Positions 1 through 13,055 of a stretch of 64,000 nucleotides of DNA are shown in pieces. The first letter of the stretch is position 1, and each line of letters begins with the position of its first letter. The position numbers and the translations under genes were made by a program. The notes under the pieces are model-generated. The model was given only the letters and a program-made list of their open reading frames with translations, was not told where the DNA came from and did no database searches. The stretch is taken from NCBI GenBank assembly GCA_013396755.1, contig VWZF01006015.1, positions 133 through 64,132 of the forward strand. The letters run 5' to 3'. Origin of the DNA: Sclerurus mexicanus. Lineage: Eukaryota > Chordata > Aves > Passeriformes > Furnariidae.

Positions 1-52
1 CCTCCCCGCGCCCAGCGCAGCCCCCGCACCCAGTGCATCCCCCAGCCCGTAC

Positions 53-112
53 CTAGCGCGTCCCAGAACCGCGGCAGCTCGAACGGCTCTCGGCCCTCTC
101 CCGGCTCTCCCT
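53..112 (-). other. Candidate internal exon of an unidentified minus-strand gene
   Basis: On the minus strand a pyrimidine-rich acceptor (TGTGTCTGTGTCCTTACAG) is followed by 60 bases and then a donor, CTAG|GTACGG. The middle reading frame is open and encodes 19 residues containing EPFELPRFWDAL. The same frame also stays open upstream through the acceptor to an ATG near 200, so an unspliced first exon is an alternative. The surrounding 1-300 is CpG-rich like a promoter, contains one ambiguous base (152) and lies just beyond the ZNFX1 3' end. I do not recognise the peptide. The rest of the gene would lie left of the window. Confidence 0.25.
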
Positions 113-307
113 CTGTAAGGACACAGACACAGCTCAGCCCGCGGGGACCCGNAGCCCCGCTCCGGGAGGGGCAGGACCGGCGATATCCCTCCTCCATCCC
201 CATGGCCCCGCTCCCGGACAGAGACAGGACCGGCGATGTCCTGCTCTCCTACTGGCCCCGCCCCAGCCCCCCTAAAAACCAGACCGGCCGAGGTGGCATC
301 GAAGCAC

Positions 308-313
308 TTTATT
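308..313 (-). other. ZNFX1: ZNFX1 poly(A) signal
   Basis: AATAAA on the minus strand, 79 bases past the ZNFX1 stop codon. It implies a very short 3' UTR ending near position 285-295. Confidence 0.75.
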
Positions 314-391
314 AGTAAGGGAGTAAGCGGGGAAGCAGCGGGGTGTGCCGGGGTGTGCGTGGCTGTGATAGGGACGGGCGCCCACACCCCT

Positions 392-3300
392 CTAGAACAG
401 CCGGAGGAGTTCCGCGAAGTTGAGCATGTTGTTGGCTGTTTGGGACCAGGCTGCGTGGGTCGCCCCGTCCATCTCGGGGGCCAGGCTGTTGGTGCTGTCC
501 AGAGTGTGGTTTGTGCCCCCGATGACCTCATGGCACTCAGGGCACTTACTCCTCTCTGTTGCCCCCCCGCACTCCCCAATCACATAGATATGCCCATTTT
601 TGCACTTGAACCAATGGCCACGGGGACAAGCAATAGCTTTGACAATCTGCACCCGCTCAGCTTCGGAAATCCCTAGGCCTGACACTGGCAAGTCAGTGGT
701 GATCTTCTCCATGTGAGCCTTCACTGCAGCCTCATCCTGCTCGGTAAATTTCTTTGTCCCTTCCAGGATCTTACGTGCACTGGCAATCTCTGCTGCAAGT
801 ACTGGGGAGATCATCCTACCTGGAGCGTTGCACCTTGCCAAGAGGTTCACCAAATAGGTCAATCTGTGGATCTCAGACTGCAGGTCAGAGAGCTCCTGTT
901 CTGTGAAACTGATGCGCTGCTTATCCAGCCACGCCTGGACTTCATCCAGCTGCTTTCTCACCCCTTGCCTCTCATTCTCAGCAATTTTGCTCATAGAAGC
1001 GGTTAGGTCTGCTATATGTTTGTAGAAGTTAAGCTGATTCTCAATTAGTCCAATACTCTTTGTGGACAGAGGAGAAGCTTCTAGTTTATCTTTCAGCATG
1101 AGGTACTTCTCGAGTAGATTGATCTTCAGGACAGTATTCCCTGCCAGTGTAGCTTGCAGTCGTTGTCTGCTGGACTCAATTTCCTGTGCTGAGCCTTGGA
1201 TTTTCTGTTTCACCCGTTCTATCTCATCCACACGCCTTTTCACACTGGTGCTATATCTCAAATTCTTTCTGATGGGTGTCTGACACAGAGGGCATACCTT
1301 CAGCTTGACCACATCATCATCTACATCCATATAATGGTCAAGGCCTTGGGACTCAAAGATATGGCCACAGTCTTCAAGCTCTACAAATCGAGCATCCGGG
1401 TCTTCCTCAAAGCCAAAAAAGACCTGAGTGAGTTCCTCATGGTCACAAACAAGGCACTTCTTTGGGCAGGGCTCTCCACAAAATCCAACACAAGGATGAC
1501 CACAGGGCAATAACTTAGCACATGGCACATTGCAGCGAGGCCTATTGCATGGCTCAGAGCACAGATTGGTACACTGGTAGTGCTGGCACTGCCACTCACA
1601 TGGCTCAGCACAAGGAACACAGATCTCTCCACATTTCTTGTTACACTTACTGTGAATACAATAATTCTCACATTTCAGCTGACAGGGTGGGCATTCTGTA
1701 GTACAAGGCTCCTGACACTTGTGAGAGCAGATCAAGAAGCGCTTGCATGGCCTGTTGCATGCCTTGTGAAATCTTCCTTCTGAGCAAGTGTAACAGGAAC
1801 CTGAACATGCATGACCACATGCCAGTGTGACAGAACACTTAATCTTACATTTCACAGGCATCTCAGGTTGCCTCTTTGCAACCCAGCATTCAACTTGTTG
1901 CTTGTGGCCACATTTCAGTGTGGCTGTAACCTGTTCAGGACACTGCTTCGTGCATTTCTGCCCGCAGAAATCGCTGCATGTGTGTCCACAGTTCAGCTTT
2001 CTCTGGCAACTTTCTAGGCACATAAATTCACTCTCTGGAGTAGAGCACGGTACCATCTGTGTGTGGCCACACTTAGAAATAGTTTTCTCTACTTTCACAA
2101 GACACGGTCCACAGCGCACATAACAAGGCTGTGGGCAGCGGTGCCCATCTGCACAAAGCACCTTTTGACAAGGCTTCAGACACTGGAACTCTTTGTGCTC
2201 CATGTCATAGGGGTGACAGGCCCTTGTGCAAACATGTCCACAACTCAATCTAAACTCACAGGGGCGACTGCAGCCTCCTTCTGGGACTTGATTGAAGTCT
2301 GCAGCTGTAGATACCAGTGTCTTGGTTTCAGGGTGGTTTTGACAGCAAAGCATCAATGAGTGGCCAATGCGATTTTTCTCCCGAAGAGTGTGAATGATCT
2401 TGCTCCAGAGAGGAACCTTGCCAAGCATTCTCATGTTTCCAATACAATACAGCCCTTTCTTAGCTCTGGATAATGCTACACATACCCGATTAGGGATCTG
2501 CAAGAACCCAATTCTCTCCTCTTGGTTGCTCCGCACCAGTGACAGCAGAATAATATCATTTTCCTCCCCCTGGTACTTATCTACTACATGAACCTTCACA
2601 CCTTCAAAGATCTTTGCTGGCATAAGCTTACGCAGACAGAAAAGCTGTCCAGTGTAAGTGGTGAGAATGGTGATCTGAGAAGGTTGATAATCCTGACACA
2701 AGAAGTATTTGCACAGTTCCACTACAAACTGGGCCTCATGTTGGTTCTGGTGGCTTCTCCCTTCCTGGATCTGTTGCTCAGGAAAGTCATGTTCCACAAA
2801 GAACAGGTTAGATGAGACGCCCTGAAACAAAAGAAAGGATGTCAGAAACAAAATTCTGGCTTCTGTCCCGCCAGCCTGTTTCCATGTCCCCCATTGTCCA
2901 CTGACAGGAGTACTCTTAAGGAGAGGACTACAGTATCCAGTTACTGCATACTTAGGTGATTTCCTCTTAGATTTCCATAGATTATTAATCAGACATGATT
3001 AATAAGCTTGAATTTCCATTTCAGTTTACTGGTAACATTTCAGTATCCTAATATGAAATCGGTTCCTGTGGATGATTTTATTCCCTAACTTTTCAGGGAT
3101 GTTTCTAGTGTAGCTTTCCAAGTTATAGAAAAGAGAACATTAAGTGTAAGTAACATCTCTCAAAGCATATTCATGGTGTGAACAATGTCTTGCTTTGGCC
3201 ATGTAGGAAAAAATAAGTTACCAGTGAACAGGGCTAAGCACTTGCCTAAAACATGCCTTCTCTGTTACTACAGTAAAAACAAAGCAGCAAGGAGGATTGC

Positions 3301-6300
3301 TCTTTCACCAGAAAGACTAGGAATGCTAGGACTCCAGTAGTCCCTCACCAGCTCCAGGGGTATAGAGTTGACTGCTTACCTATTCAAAAATTCTATTTGC
3401 CTTGAGTTAGCAGAAACCCATTTTTTTGTTTTTGCCTATTAACTGGAATCCCTCTACCCATAAAAAATTATTGGACTGCCTGCCAAAACCCAGGGACTGA
3501 TTTTATCAGGAAAGAACAGTTTTTGTAGATCAAACACAGATCTCTGGTTTTCCAAGGTGTCCATAATGGCATAGTGTCTAGTGCAGTAGAATTTCATTTG
3601 GTCATTACCAATGTGGGTTATTGTACCAGCTGGAAAGATTGAATTTTGATGCCTTTTGGTACCTTACATTTTTTTTAAGGCCAGATGGAACTACAAGATT
3701 CTCCAAAATAGCTTCTTACAGGAGTATGGGGTAAAATTTTCTGGTCTCCTAAGCTGTTGTGTGTTTTGGCTGGTATTTTGTTGTTTGTTGGGTTTTTGTT
3801 TGGTAGGATTTTGGAAAGTTTATTTAGCTTTTTATTTTGTTTAAACAATCATCTACAAAGACTTGATCTGGATTTCAAGATACCAAAAGAGGACCTGCCA
3901 CTTTCCCAGATACCTTATTCTAGCAATTAAATCTTCAGTATTAATTTTCTCTTGTCTGACTTTAGCATTCTGCTATAGTTCTCAGTATTCTTCCTTCATC
4001 CAGTTAAAGAACTTTTAACTAATTAATACTGGGGTTTTGTGAAGGCAAATTCACATTCAACTACTGTAATTTTCTTTCTGCAACCTCCAGTTCTTTCTCC
4101 CATGGTATTCAGTTGCTTGTGTTTCAGAGATCCAAGGCCATCAGCATAGCACTGCAACCTTGGCTCAGACTTCTGGGGAAATAGTTACACTATGACAGAG
4201 AGCTGTGAGCAAGTCTGCAGAAAAGGGCTGTGCAAGACAAGTAAGGGAAAATTACAGACAGAGCTGTGACTGTTAATAGTTCAGAGATGCAAGAAAAGCA
4301 CTAACATGCTGTAACGGGACAAAAGCAATTTCTTGGATTGCTGAAAACTCACTTTTATGTTCTCATAGTTCAGGACAGAGGGATGGTTCTCCAGCTTCTG
4401 GTATATATGAGGACTGATAAGTTGGGCAATTTCAGGACGCATGCGGTGCTGAAACACAAAGCAGCTTTATCAGCCTTGAGGAAGGAGCACAGCATTTACC
4501 TGTTAAAATCCTGTTGTTCCACTGTACGGGCTGTGGTTGAATACAACACAAGGGTGACTTTTCAATACGAGGCAAGAAGGAAGCACTTCCTAATCCCTGC
4601 TCTCCCCTACCCCATTGCTGATACCACCATCACCTACAGGATTGGCAGTAGCAGAATATCTTCAAGAAAATTACTTGGTACAAGAGTGCTGGTTTCAGTG
4701 CAAATCTAAGACCACTGTTACAGACAACAAAAGGCAACACTTCACCCTAACCACTACTAGGTTATTACTTCTAGGAAGTTTAAATACAGGACTGCTGATG
4801 GTAGAATTAACTTCTCCAGGCACCAACATAAATGATTATAGAAATTTAGCCATAAATATCAGGAAGCAGCCTAGAAAGAGTTGTGCTATCACTCTCCAAA
4901 GTTTTGGAAGTTTCAGATACCACAATAAGGCATGTTCTTTGCACTAAAACATATGGGAAGTACAGTGCTGTGAGTAATTAGAAATATACTGGAACACTGT
5001 GGCAGTTTGACAGCTCTTACCATCCTTCCCAGAAATTAAATCATACATTCTTTTCTTTTAGGCTTCTCTTAGAGTAGAAATATAAACTTAAGTGTATTAA
5101 AAACTTAAAACATCCTAAATGCAAATGCAATGGAGTTTTTTTACAGGTCTTCCTTACTTGGTATTTCAGACAGACAAAGGGGAAATCCACTTTGATCAAC
5201 CGTTCAAAGAGAGAGATTTCCAGATTGAAGTTCTTGGCCAGGTCATATACATTTGCACCAGGCTGCAACTGAAAGAGAAGGGACAGGAGGTCCATGTTCA
5301 AGCATTTTTCCTATGTGTTAACATGATTTTTACACTCATCTCCTTTTCTGTCACTGGTCCCCCACTGAAAAACCAGAGACTGGATTCTTGAAGATGTACT
5401 AAATATCAAAGTTAGATACAGTCACAATTTAAGCACGTATAAAATTGTATCCATTAAACCAAAAGATCAATCCCACAGGAGCTCTGCTCCAAAACTATGG
5501 GAGACAGGCCCTGTGGGACCTGTGGAAACTGGGGAGCAAGAAGTCTTGGCAACCTATCACACGTGGTGTTTGGTTAAAAGGTTCTAGCTCATTTGCACTG
5601 CAGTTAGAGGCATTAGTTGTGAGAAAGTTACCTGCTGGTGATCTCCAATGAGGATGAGGTGCTGGCAAGCTTTACTCAGAGTAGTAATAGTGTGAGCCTC
5701 GAGCACCTCTGCTGCCTCTTCTACAATGACAATTCGCGGCTCCACTTTTTGCAAGATCTGACGGTATTTGGCAGCACCTGAGCAAGGACAGAAGACAAAC
5801 ATGAGTAGGATATAATTATATGCAGGCAGTATGACTAGAGTTTTCAGGGAGAAGAATAGGCTGTGTCCCAGAAAAGACTGGAGTTCTTCTCAAGATTCCC
5901 CATTTTCATGACTTGACTTTTTGAATTTTAAAACAGCACCATACCAGGGATGGCTTCTATATGAAGGGAAGGCAGGTATGGATTAGTCCTATGCCTGCCT
6001 TGACCCTTTTTCAATGCTTTCTTCAGACATAAGATGTACTTGATATATTGATCTACACACATGAATAAATCTTAAATTGTGTCTTCAAAGGCACATACTA
6101 CAATGACCTTAATACTATCATCACCAGAAGGTGCTGTGAAGATAGTGGTGCAGATATTGGCTGTGCCTTACGTAGGCACAAGTGGTGCATTTCTAGTAGA
6201 GGAATGCTGCTTGAGATAGGGAGAGAGCAAGAGTGCACAGAAACTGCTCATGCCACTAATCAACAACTCTCACAACAGCCGCATTTGCAAAGGGCTGATG

Positions 6301-9300
6301 CAGAGTCTGACCCAGGCAGTGGAGCAGCACAGGATACTAATCTTTTGGCAACAAGCTTCTTTAACCATTACTGGAAGCAGTGCAATACTGTTTGCTTCCC
6401 AACCGCTGTGCACCTGTAGTTGTCATCCCCACAATTCTGGCCTCCTTGAGAATGCAGAGATCTTCCTGAAGCTTCAGTTCTTTCAGCCTTTCTGCTGCTG
6501 CCTGATACTGCTGCTCATGCCGCAGAATCCTCCGTCGAATAAAACCCTGGTAAGTCTGCAGCCAAAGCCTGAGAAGAAAGAGCCATTATCACACAGAGCA
6601 AGAAAAACAGGCTGGTGATTCAGAACTTCTGAGTGGATTCAGTTCAAAACTTCCCCCATGTCTTTTGAGCAACAAATTATTACTATCTGTACTTAGTACT
6701 GAACACAGACACACACAGAGAGGGGATGACATCATTGCTCTTGCAGTATAGCGAAGGTAAGAACAAGCAAGTTCAGACAAGGAGCTGAACAGATATGGAC
6801 AGAAACATTGTGGCTTGACAGAGAGTTTGCAAACTGGAACAATCCTAGGAAACACCTGCCTGACAGACCTTGCAAAATAGCTTTGTCACCTGTAAAGCCT
6901 CCAGCGGGAGCTCAGGTCAAGTTGCCACAGATCCTGAATATTCTTGGCCTCTGACTCTGTCATTGCATCCTGCTTACGGAGCTCAGCCTTCATCTTATGC
7001 TTCATTTTCCTCTTCTGGCTAACAGTTATCTGCAGGAAAAAAAAGCTTTCCAATAAGCAGCTACAGTACAAAGATTCTTCTGTAATAGCATCCCCACATT
7101 ATTCTTTACACAGTCAAGTAGAGCCAGAGCATGCTAATACAGGCAGTTACCTCCCACTGCTTAGTCTCCTGTTGAGGTGTTCCTTCTTCCTGGTCCTCCA
7201 GCTTCATAGCCAACATCATGCTGGCTAGTCTATGAACAGCTCTGTGATCTTCCTCCTTCCTTCTCCAAGACTTTGCTGCCTTCTCATCCTCAATCATTCT
7301 CTCAGCTTCAATCAGGTCAGCCATCTCTGGGATCTCCAAAAGCTTCTCTTCTGCTTCACCTGCCCACTCTTCCTCTCCCTCCTGCTGACCACCTGTGAGA
7401 ATCACCAGTCACAGGCAGTGAGCCACAGCCACTCTAGCAGGATCACAGTGCAGCAGTCACTATGTGGAAATTAGGGTTAATCTTTCCATTCCCTTACAGT
7501 AACACCTTTTTCTGTGCCAGTTAAATAGCAGTGTCTCTTTTCTGGCACACAAGCATTGCTTAGGCAAACACACCTGTAGAGAGGATGGGGGTGGGGTGGG
7601 TGTATTTTTAGTGGGTTTTTTTGCTTTGTTTTGTTTTGTTTTTTTTTTTTACCTGGATTTTCAGCCCATATATTCTCTGCAGCATTCTGAGTGAAGACAG
7701 ATACACCAAGGCCCAGCCACTCCAGAATCACTGAATGCTGTGAACCACTGTAGTAAAACTTCTCATCATCCTAATAAGGAAAGTCAAATCAGCCAGGCCT
7801 ATTGCACTTCAGAGTCTTAGGATGATGCCAAAGCAGCACTTTGCAGTGGCAGGCAACTAGGACAAGTACCCCTAAGAGACCCTTCAAAGCTAGAAAGTCT
7901 GAGCAGCTTCAGATCTTCAGAAAAAGCATCCCTCCTCCCCATTAGTTTAAGAGGCTTACACTTGGGCACTTGTATTTTTATGCTGATACAGATCACTTAG
8001 AATCTCCACAGTTTAAAGGAGCAAAATTTAAAGCCCCTGTTTGCCCTGCCTGGTCTAGACGACTGTCATTTGGCACAGCTTGCTATTCATTCCCTCACTC
8101 TCCTAGTAGCCAAGTGCTGCTAAAAAGATGTGTGCTTGGGGAATCTCAGACTCATTAGCAGAAAGGATAGTAAGCATACTCTAGGGCTGCTTGACTCAGA
8201 AGAAAAGGACCTCTCTTACCAGACCCTTCATCAGACTGGCCCAGTGCTGGCGTTCAATGCAGGCTTCCAGGTAGTGCTCATGCAGAACTCCATAGGTTGT
8301 GCATTCCAGCTGCTTCGCTCCTTCCTGGAGCTTCTGCTCAGCCTGTGCCATCTCAGTGGTTATCTAGTCAGAAGAAAGAGAAGGGAGGGAGCATCACACT
8401 CAGAGAAACAAAGTTCAGAGCCAGCAGGACAAGGAACTGACAGAAGAACGAAGAACTAGGTGGCCGACCAGCATAAGACAAGGTGAAAGACCAGGTGTGA
8501 AGGAGGTTTAATTATCTCCTCCAATGCACAGGCAACCCAGACCCATCATCTCCAGTGAGGTCTGCACATACATTCGCATGGGCTCTGTAGAGGTGCCCTG
8601 GCAAGTCGTGTCTGAAGTCACACTGCTTCCTCAGCTCCTTCAAGGTGAATTGCTGCAGGATCTCACTGCTGCTCCTGCCCCCAACACGCACTATCCCATC
8701 TTTTTGAAATGAGTATATTCCTGTGAATGAAAGAGAAATAATAGTACTACAGGGGCAAACTCTTTTTTCTGCAGTAGGACAACGGGTAGGGAAAACACCC
8801 TTTGACTGCAAATGCTATAGTGGATTGGTCTGAGTGTTTTTTTACTTTATATCAATGAGGCTAGAGTCACTAAAAAATAACCAAAGCAAAAGGGCAGGTT
8901 ATTGTGCCGTAAGATAAGCAGACTAAGAATTGTAGTGTAATTTTCAATTACAGGTTCTTATAAGAGGTTGCCCAGAGAAGCTGTGGATGTCCCATCCATG
9001 GAGGTGTTCAAGGCCAGACTGGATGGAACTTGGAGCAACCTGGTCTAGTGGACCTGCCCATGGCAGGAGAATTGGAACTGGATGATCTTTAATCTCCTTC
9101 CAACTCAAACCATTCTATGATTCTACCTGACTTTCCATCCTGTTTGCAGGTACTCTTACCTTCTAAGAACTGATCCAGTGCGTGGTTAGTGTAGCAGACT
9201 ATAAGGATGGGATGCTTCTGGGAAGTGCTTTGCCACACGTGCTTATTAGTTAAAAGAGCCTGAACAATCTTCAAACCCACATAAGTCTTCCCTGCAAAAC

Positions 9301-12300
9301 AAGCTCAGAATCAGAAAAAGGTAATCCACCTCTTGAAACAGAGAAATCATCAAAAATAAATACAAGACTTCCTTCTAGGCTGCCAATCTGTTCTGTGCCA
9401 AGATAAATGACCACAGGAGTAACTAGCTTAGAAAATGTAAAGAAAGTACTGACTTCCTTTTCTGTACTTGACCAAGGCAACGAACTGCAAGACTGTTGTC
9501 CTTTGGACAATACACCAGACCTGAACACAGGGTTTTCTCTGCCACTGCATGCCCCAGCCTGCTCCATTCATGGCTTTATACATGACATTTGGCTGCATGT
9601 GAAACATCCACATGCTAGTGGAATGCAAGCACAACAAGCTTGTTGAATTCAAGTACCATTTAAAAGAATTACAGTTAATCTTGTCATACGCTATTCACAC
9701 ACTGGTTCACGGCTGAACACTCCCAATGCTCTAGCATGCTGTGAAGACAAATAGAGTGTTGCACAGCAAGAAGTACTGTGTCCTCAAAGGTGATTGAAAA
9801 TTTTTTCACCCCATTACACAAGCAGAGCCAACAGTGCAATTGGTGTCTCCTTGCATCCAGGTGGGCAATGAGCAAGACCAGATACAAGTATCTGAGGATA
9901 TTAACTGTCTCCACAGCTCACACTAACTGGGCCACTCAAACATTGATTAGACACAGGACTAAAGCTCAGGAGACAATACAGATGGCTTTTTCTGAAGTCA
10001 ATCTCCCTAAATGGGGGAATCAAGGAGAACAACTTAAATTACAGAGACTTTAAGCAAATATTTCTCACCAGTCCCAGGAGGCCCTTGGATAATAGCCAGC
10101 TCCTTGGTGAGTGCAAGATTGAATGCCTGCATCTGAGACTCATCTAATCTCAAGGCTTCCATTGAAAGCCATTGCTTGGAATCTAGAATGTGGACACTTC
10201 TCAGACTGTCAGGGTATGTCTGTTCATCTGACGTCTTCATCAAGGGTGCTAAGTTGTAGGCAGTATCCTTTGTCAGGTATGCTGGCTCCTTCACCTGTGT
10301 ATCACATTCCACAATGTACTTCCGGAATGGGACATCTTCTTCCTCCATTTCTTGCAACCCTTCTAACACAGGCCTATAGGCCTCAAAGTAGGCAGTTGTC
10401 TCCACCATGAGGAAGGAGTCTGAGGGTCGAACCTCTGCCAGCAGTGCCTGGCTCTGTGCATCAAAACATAGCTCCACAAACCCATTGGCAAGTTCTTCAG
10501 CATGACGGTCAGAAACAGTAGCAAAAAGGAATGTTTCAAAGTGATCTTTGGACATGCAGATCAGGGATCCATATAACAATCGTTTGGAGTTCTTCCATTG
10601 TACAAACCTCAATGGTTTTATGTCAAACTGGACCCTGTACACAATGCCAGTTGAGGCACAATGTGGGGCAATAATGCGTGTGTCAGAATAGATCCTGATG
10701 TCATCAAATTTTTTGTGTCTCAAACCTTTGTCCTCAAAGCTCTGCAAAATCTCCAGGATACCTTCCCTTAAAGGCCTCACAAAGTCTTCTCTTAAAAGCC
10801 GGAAATGGGTGTCAAGATAAATGCTGGTGCTCTCATATCTTCCAGAAACAATATTGGGACGTAGAAAGGGTTTCTCATTACTGTGTACCTCATTAAGTGT
10901 TGGATAAATAGTCATGGTACGATAGTTTTCTTCTTGACCATCAATCTGAGCCGGCATAAATGTACAGTTGTCAGCTCTCAGCGTGCCTTCACGTCTCTTC
11001 TCCTGCAGGTGCTTCATGAGCATCTCGACTTTATTGAGATTCTTCTCTGTCTCTTCTGTGATGTCCACACCAGAAGCTCTCAGGGCATTTATGGATACTG
11101 GCAAGACTGTCAAGAGAACGGAGATCTTCTGCACAGAGCTGGCTGGGAAAGTACTGATCAAGTCCTGAAGAAGTGAAATTATGTTGCTAATATGCACAGG
11201 GTACTGCTGCCGTACAGCAGGAACTACTTCTGTTGCCATGTCAGACACATACTGTGGCAGACAGACCTTGAGAAAGTTGGACTCCTTCACCACTCCAAGA
11301 AGCTGTTGGATACTCTGTCTGTCCATTCGGGAACTGCAGGCTTTTCGAAGCACCTGGCAAATGAGCTGAATGAAACTGGGTTTTATAGCTGTTTGGGAAA
11401 GAAGTTCCTTCAAACCCAAACTGGAAGCAAGTGTGATGACAATTTCTGAAGGGTCTTTCTCAAGGAGACTTTCTAAGAATTTATAGCTAATCCTTCTGAC
11501 TTGCTGAGGCTGCTTACTGAGGTGGGCACCACCTGGGGTAGAATTCTGGGAGAAATGAGGATTCTCACGAGGCTGCATCCTCCTTCTGCTGTCTTCATTT
11601 TCCCTTGCATTCCTCAGCCCTCTAGCTCCTTCCTGAGCTTTTCCGTCTTGATACCTCCTTCCCCTGCCTTCATTTTCTTGCACATTCCAGGGTCCTCTGG
11701 TCCTCTCATGTGCTTGTCCAAATTGATACCTCCTTTCTCTAAATGCATCTTCTTGCTTATTTAAGGGTCCTACGGCCCTCTCGTGGGTTTGTCCACCTTG
11801 ACATCTCATCCTCCTTCCCTCATTCTCCTGTTTAGTCCAGAGTCCCGTGGCTTCACTGTTGGCCTGTTCACCTTGGATTCTTAGTTTATACTTGTTTGAT
11901 TGAGGAACCCTTGAAATACAACCACCAAATCTCTCTTCTCTTCGCCCAAGTAGAAGATTATAATTACTGTCTTGGGGGCTTTCCCCTAACTGAGCTGCCT
12001 GGCCTGGTACATTATTTGCTCTGTTTCTGTCTCTTTCTATAAAGCCAGTGTTGCAACGAAATGCGTGTCCTTAAAAAAAGGAAAAAAAAAGACACCTGTT
12101 AATTATAAATCAATCACATTAACCTGCCTCCCAACAGATGCATGAGCATATTGACCTGATAGCATATTTTGAACATTTAATGTCAAGTTAAAAAACTAAC
12201 ATTATATTTGCACACAGACTTTCTAATTGTTGTCTCCTTTGTACCCTTTTTTCTAACTGCTGAAGGAAGTGCCATGCCTAGAGTTCACTTGAGCTATGAA

Positions 12301-12792
12301 GACACTAAGAAATTAAACCCTTTCCACAGAACTGAAAGCAGAATTAAGAAAGGCCAAAGATGAAGATTCCCGCACAGGACAGCGTTTCCTCGGGAGTTGG
12401 TCATCATTAAAGTAATGACAGAGGCGGCAGCAGCAGCTGACTTGAAGTGAGTGTATATGGTACATTTAAAACATGAAGCTTGCAGCCAAGGTCCAGCCTC
12501 GGGGACCAGCGGGCAGCACAGCCCACAGATCCTTCGCCGGGCTCCCCACAGGATGCTCAGGGAAGGACTCAACACTAACACAGGTCTCTGCATCACATCA
12601 CCGCACCGCGCCCCCGAACAAGCTCCAGGGGCTGAAATTTACCTCGAGACAAAACCTCGCCGCAACACAGGAGGGGAGCAGCGGGTCCCCCCCGGCACCA
12701 GCAGCACCCTCAGCCCCCCTGCCCTGCCGACCCTCACCTCTCGCCCCCCCTCGGGGCCGCCGACTGCCCGGCTCCTGCCGGGGCGGCTCCAT
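392..12792 (-). CDS. ZNFX1: ZNFX1, NFX1-type zinc finger SF1 RNA helicase (complete, 13 coding exons)
   Basis: Coding exons in transcript order: 12792-12738, 12069-10069, 9291-9160, 8720-8572, 8363-8220, 7770-7653, 7392-7151, 7029-6890, 6568-6414, 5777-5632, 5268-5158, 4448-4353, 2821-392. They total 5919 nt, phase holds at every junction, and the product is 1972 residues. The start was chosen because MEPPRQEP in the CpG-rich first exon ends in phase 1, exactly what exon 2 needs. Seen in the protein: an Arg/Gln/Glu-rich tandem-repeat region (about 93-188), a conserved helical region (KFLESLLEKDPSEIVITLA), Walker A GPPGTGKT (about 681-688, split by intron 2), motif II VEEAAEV, motif III LIGDHQQ, motif V VVDKYQGEEND and motif VI VALSRAKKG. 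The 2430-nt last exon carries a run of Cys/His NFX1-type fingers, then a C-terminal RZ-type finger (CPRGHWFKCKNGH, about 1895-1932). Known of the family: an interferon-induced double-stranded RNA sensor that acts with MAVS at mitochondria; the worm homologue works in small-RNA inheritance. The match to human ZNFX1 is close throughout. Confidence 0.97.
2822..4352 (-). other. ZNFX1: ZNFX1 last intron (intron 12), no other feature seen
   Basis: This intron lies between coding exons 4448-4353 and 2821-392. It has a clean donor (AAAA|GTGAG) and acceptor (TTTTGTTTCAG). It contains T-rich tracts around 3770-3845 but no recognisable repeat, coding exon or structured RNA. The other ZNFX1 introns longer than 300 bases are 4449-5157, 5269-5631, 5778-6413, 6569-6889, 8721-9159 (contains a CR1), 9292-10068 and 12070-12737. 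Apart from that CR1 I see nothing in them. Confidence 0.8.
8963..9124 (+). mobile_element. CR1 LINE 3' fragment (sense on plus)
   Basis: Typical CR1 3' end: GAGGTTGCCCAGAGAAGCTG, then a GAGGTGTTCAAGGCCAGACT-like segment and a closing AACCATTCTATGATTCT. It lies in the ZNFX1 intron between exons 9291-9160 and 8720-8572, antisense to that gene, and its end is about 35 bases from the exon 9160 donor. Confidence 0.9.
11561..11848 (-). repeat. ZNFX1: 75-bp coding tandem repeat in ZNFX1 exon 2
   Basis: About four units lie head to tail in frame inside ZNFX1 exon 2 (residues about 93-188). Two central units are exactly 25 residues. They begin GPLNKQEDAFRERRYQ and GPWNVQENEGRGRRYQ, and the first and last units are more diverged. 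On the plus strand, adjacent copies start with TGATACCTCCTT. The human N-terminus is also Arg/Asn/Gln-rich, but as I recall it has no such regular period. Confidence 0.8.
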
Positions 12793-13055
12793 CGCCCGGC
12801 GGGGGCTCCTCGGGGTCCAGGGCAGCGCTCAGCGGTGGGACCGGAGCGCTCCTGTCCGCTGGCACACGGGCACTGCCCCGACACCCGGCGGGGCTTCCCC
12901 TCCCGGAGCCCCGCCGAGTTTCGCTTTCCACTTCCCCGCAAATCCCGCCCCGCCGCCCCCGGTCCCGCCGGGCAGCGCCCCTGGCGCAGACCCGTCCTGC
13001 TTCTCCCGCGGGAGCGCAGGGCGAGGGCAGAGAGAGAGGAGAGAAGGGAAAGGAA
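12500..13055. promoter_or_regulatory. CpG-rich interval between ZNFX1 and DDX27 (shared promoter candidate)
   Basis: A dense GC- and CpG-rich block contains ZNFX1 exon 1 (12792-12738) and extends upstream towards DDX27. The two genes point away from each other here, so a bidirectional CpG-island promoter is the simple reading. No TATA box stands out. The DDX27 side is interrupted by a repeat and an N at 13181, so the true spacing between start sites is unknown. Confidence 0.6.

Noticed and set aside
3770..3850. T/G-rich tract in the ZNFX1 intron as a possible regulatory element
   Set aside because: Simple low-complexity sequence, with nothing specific.
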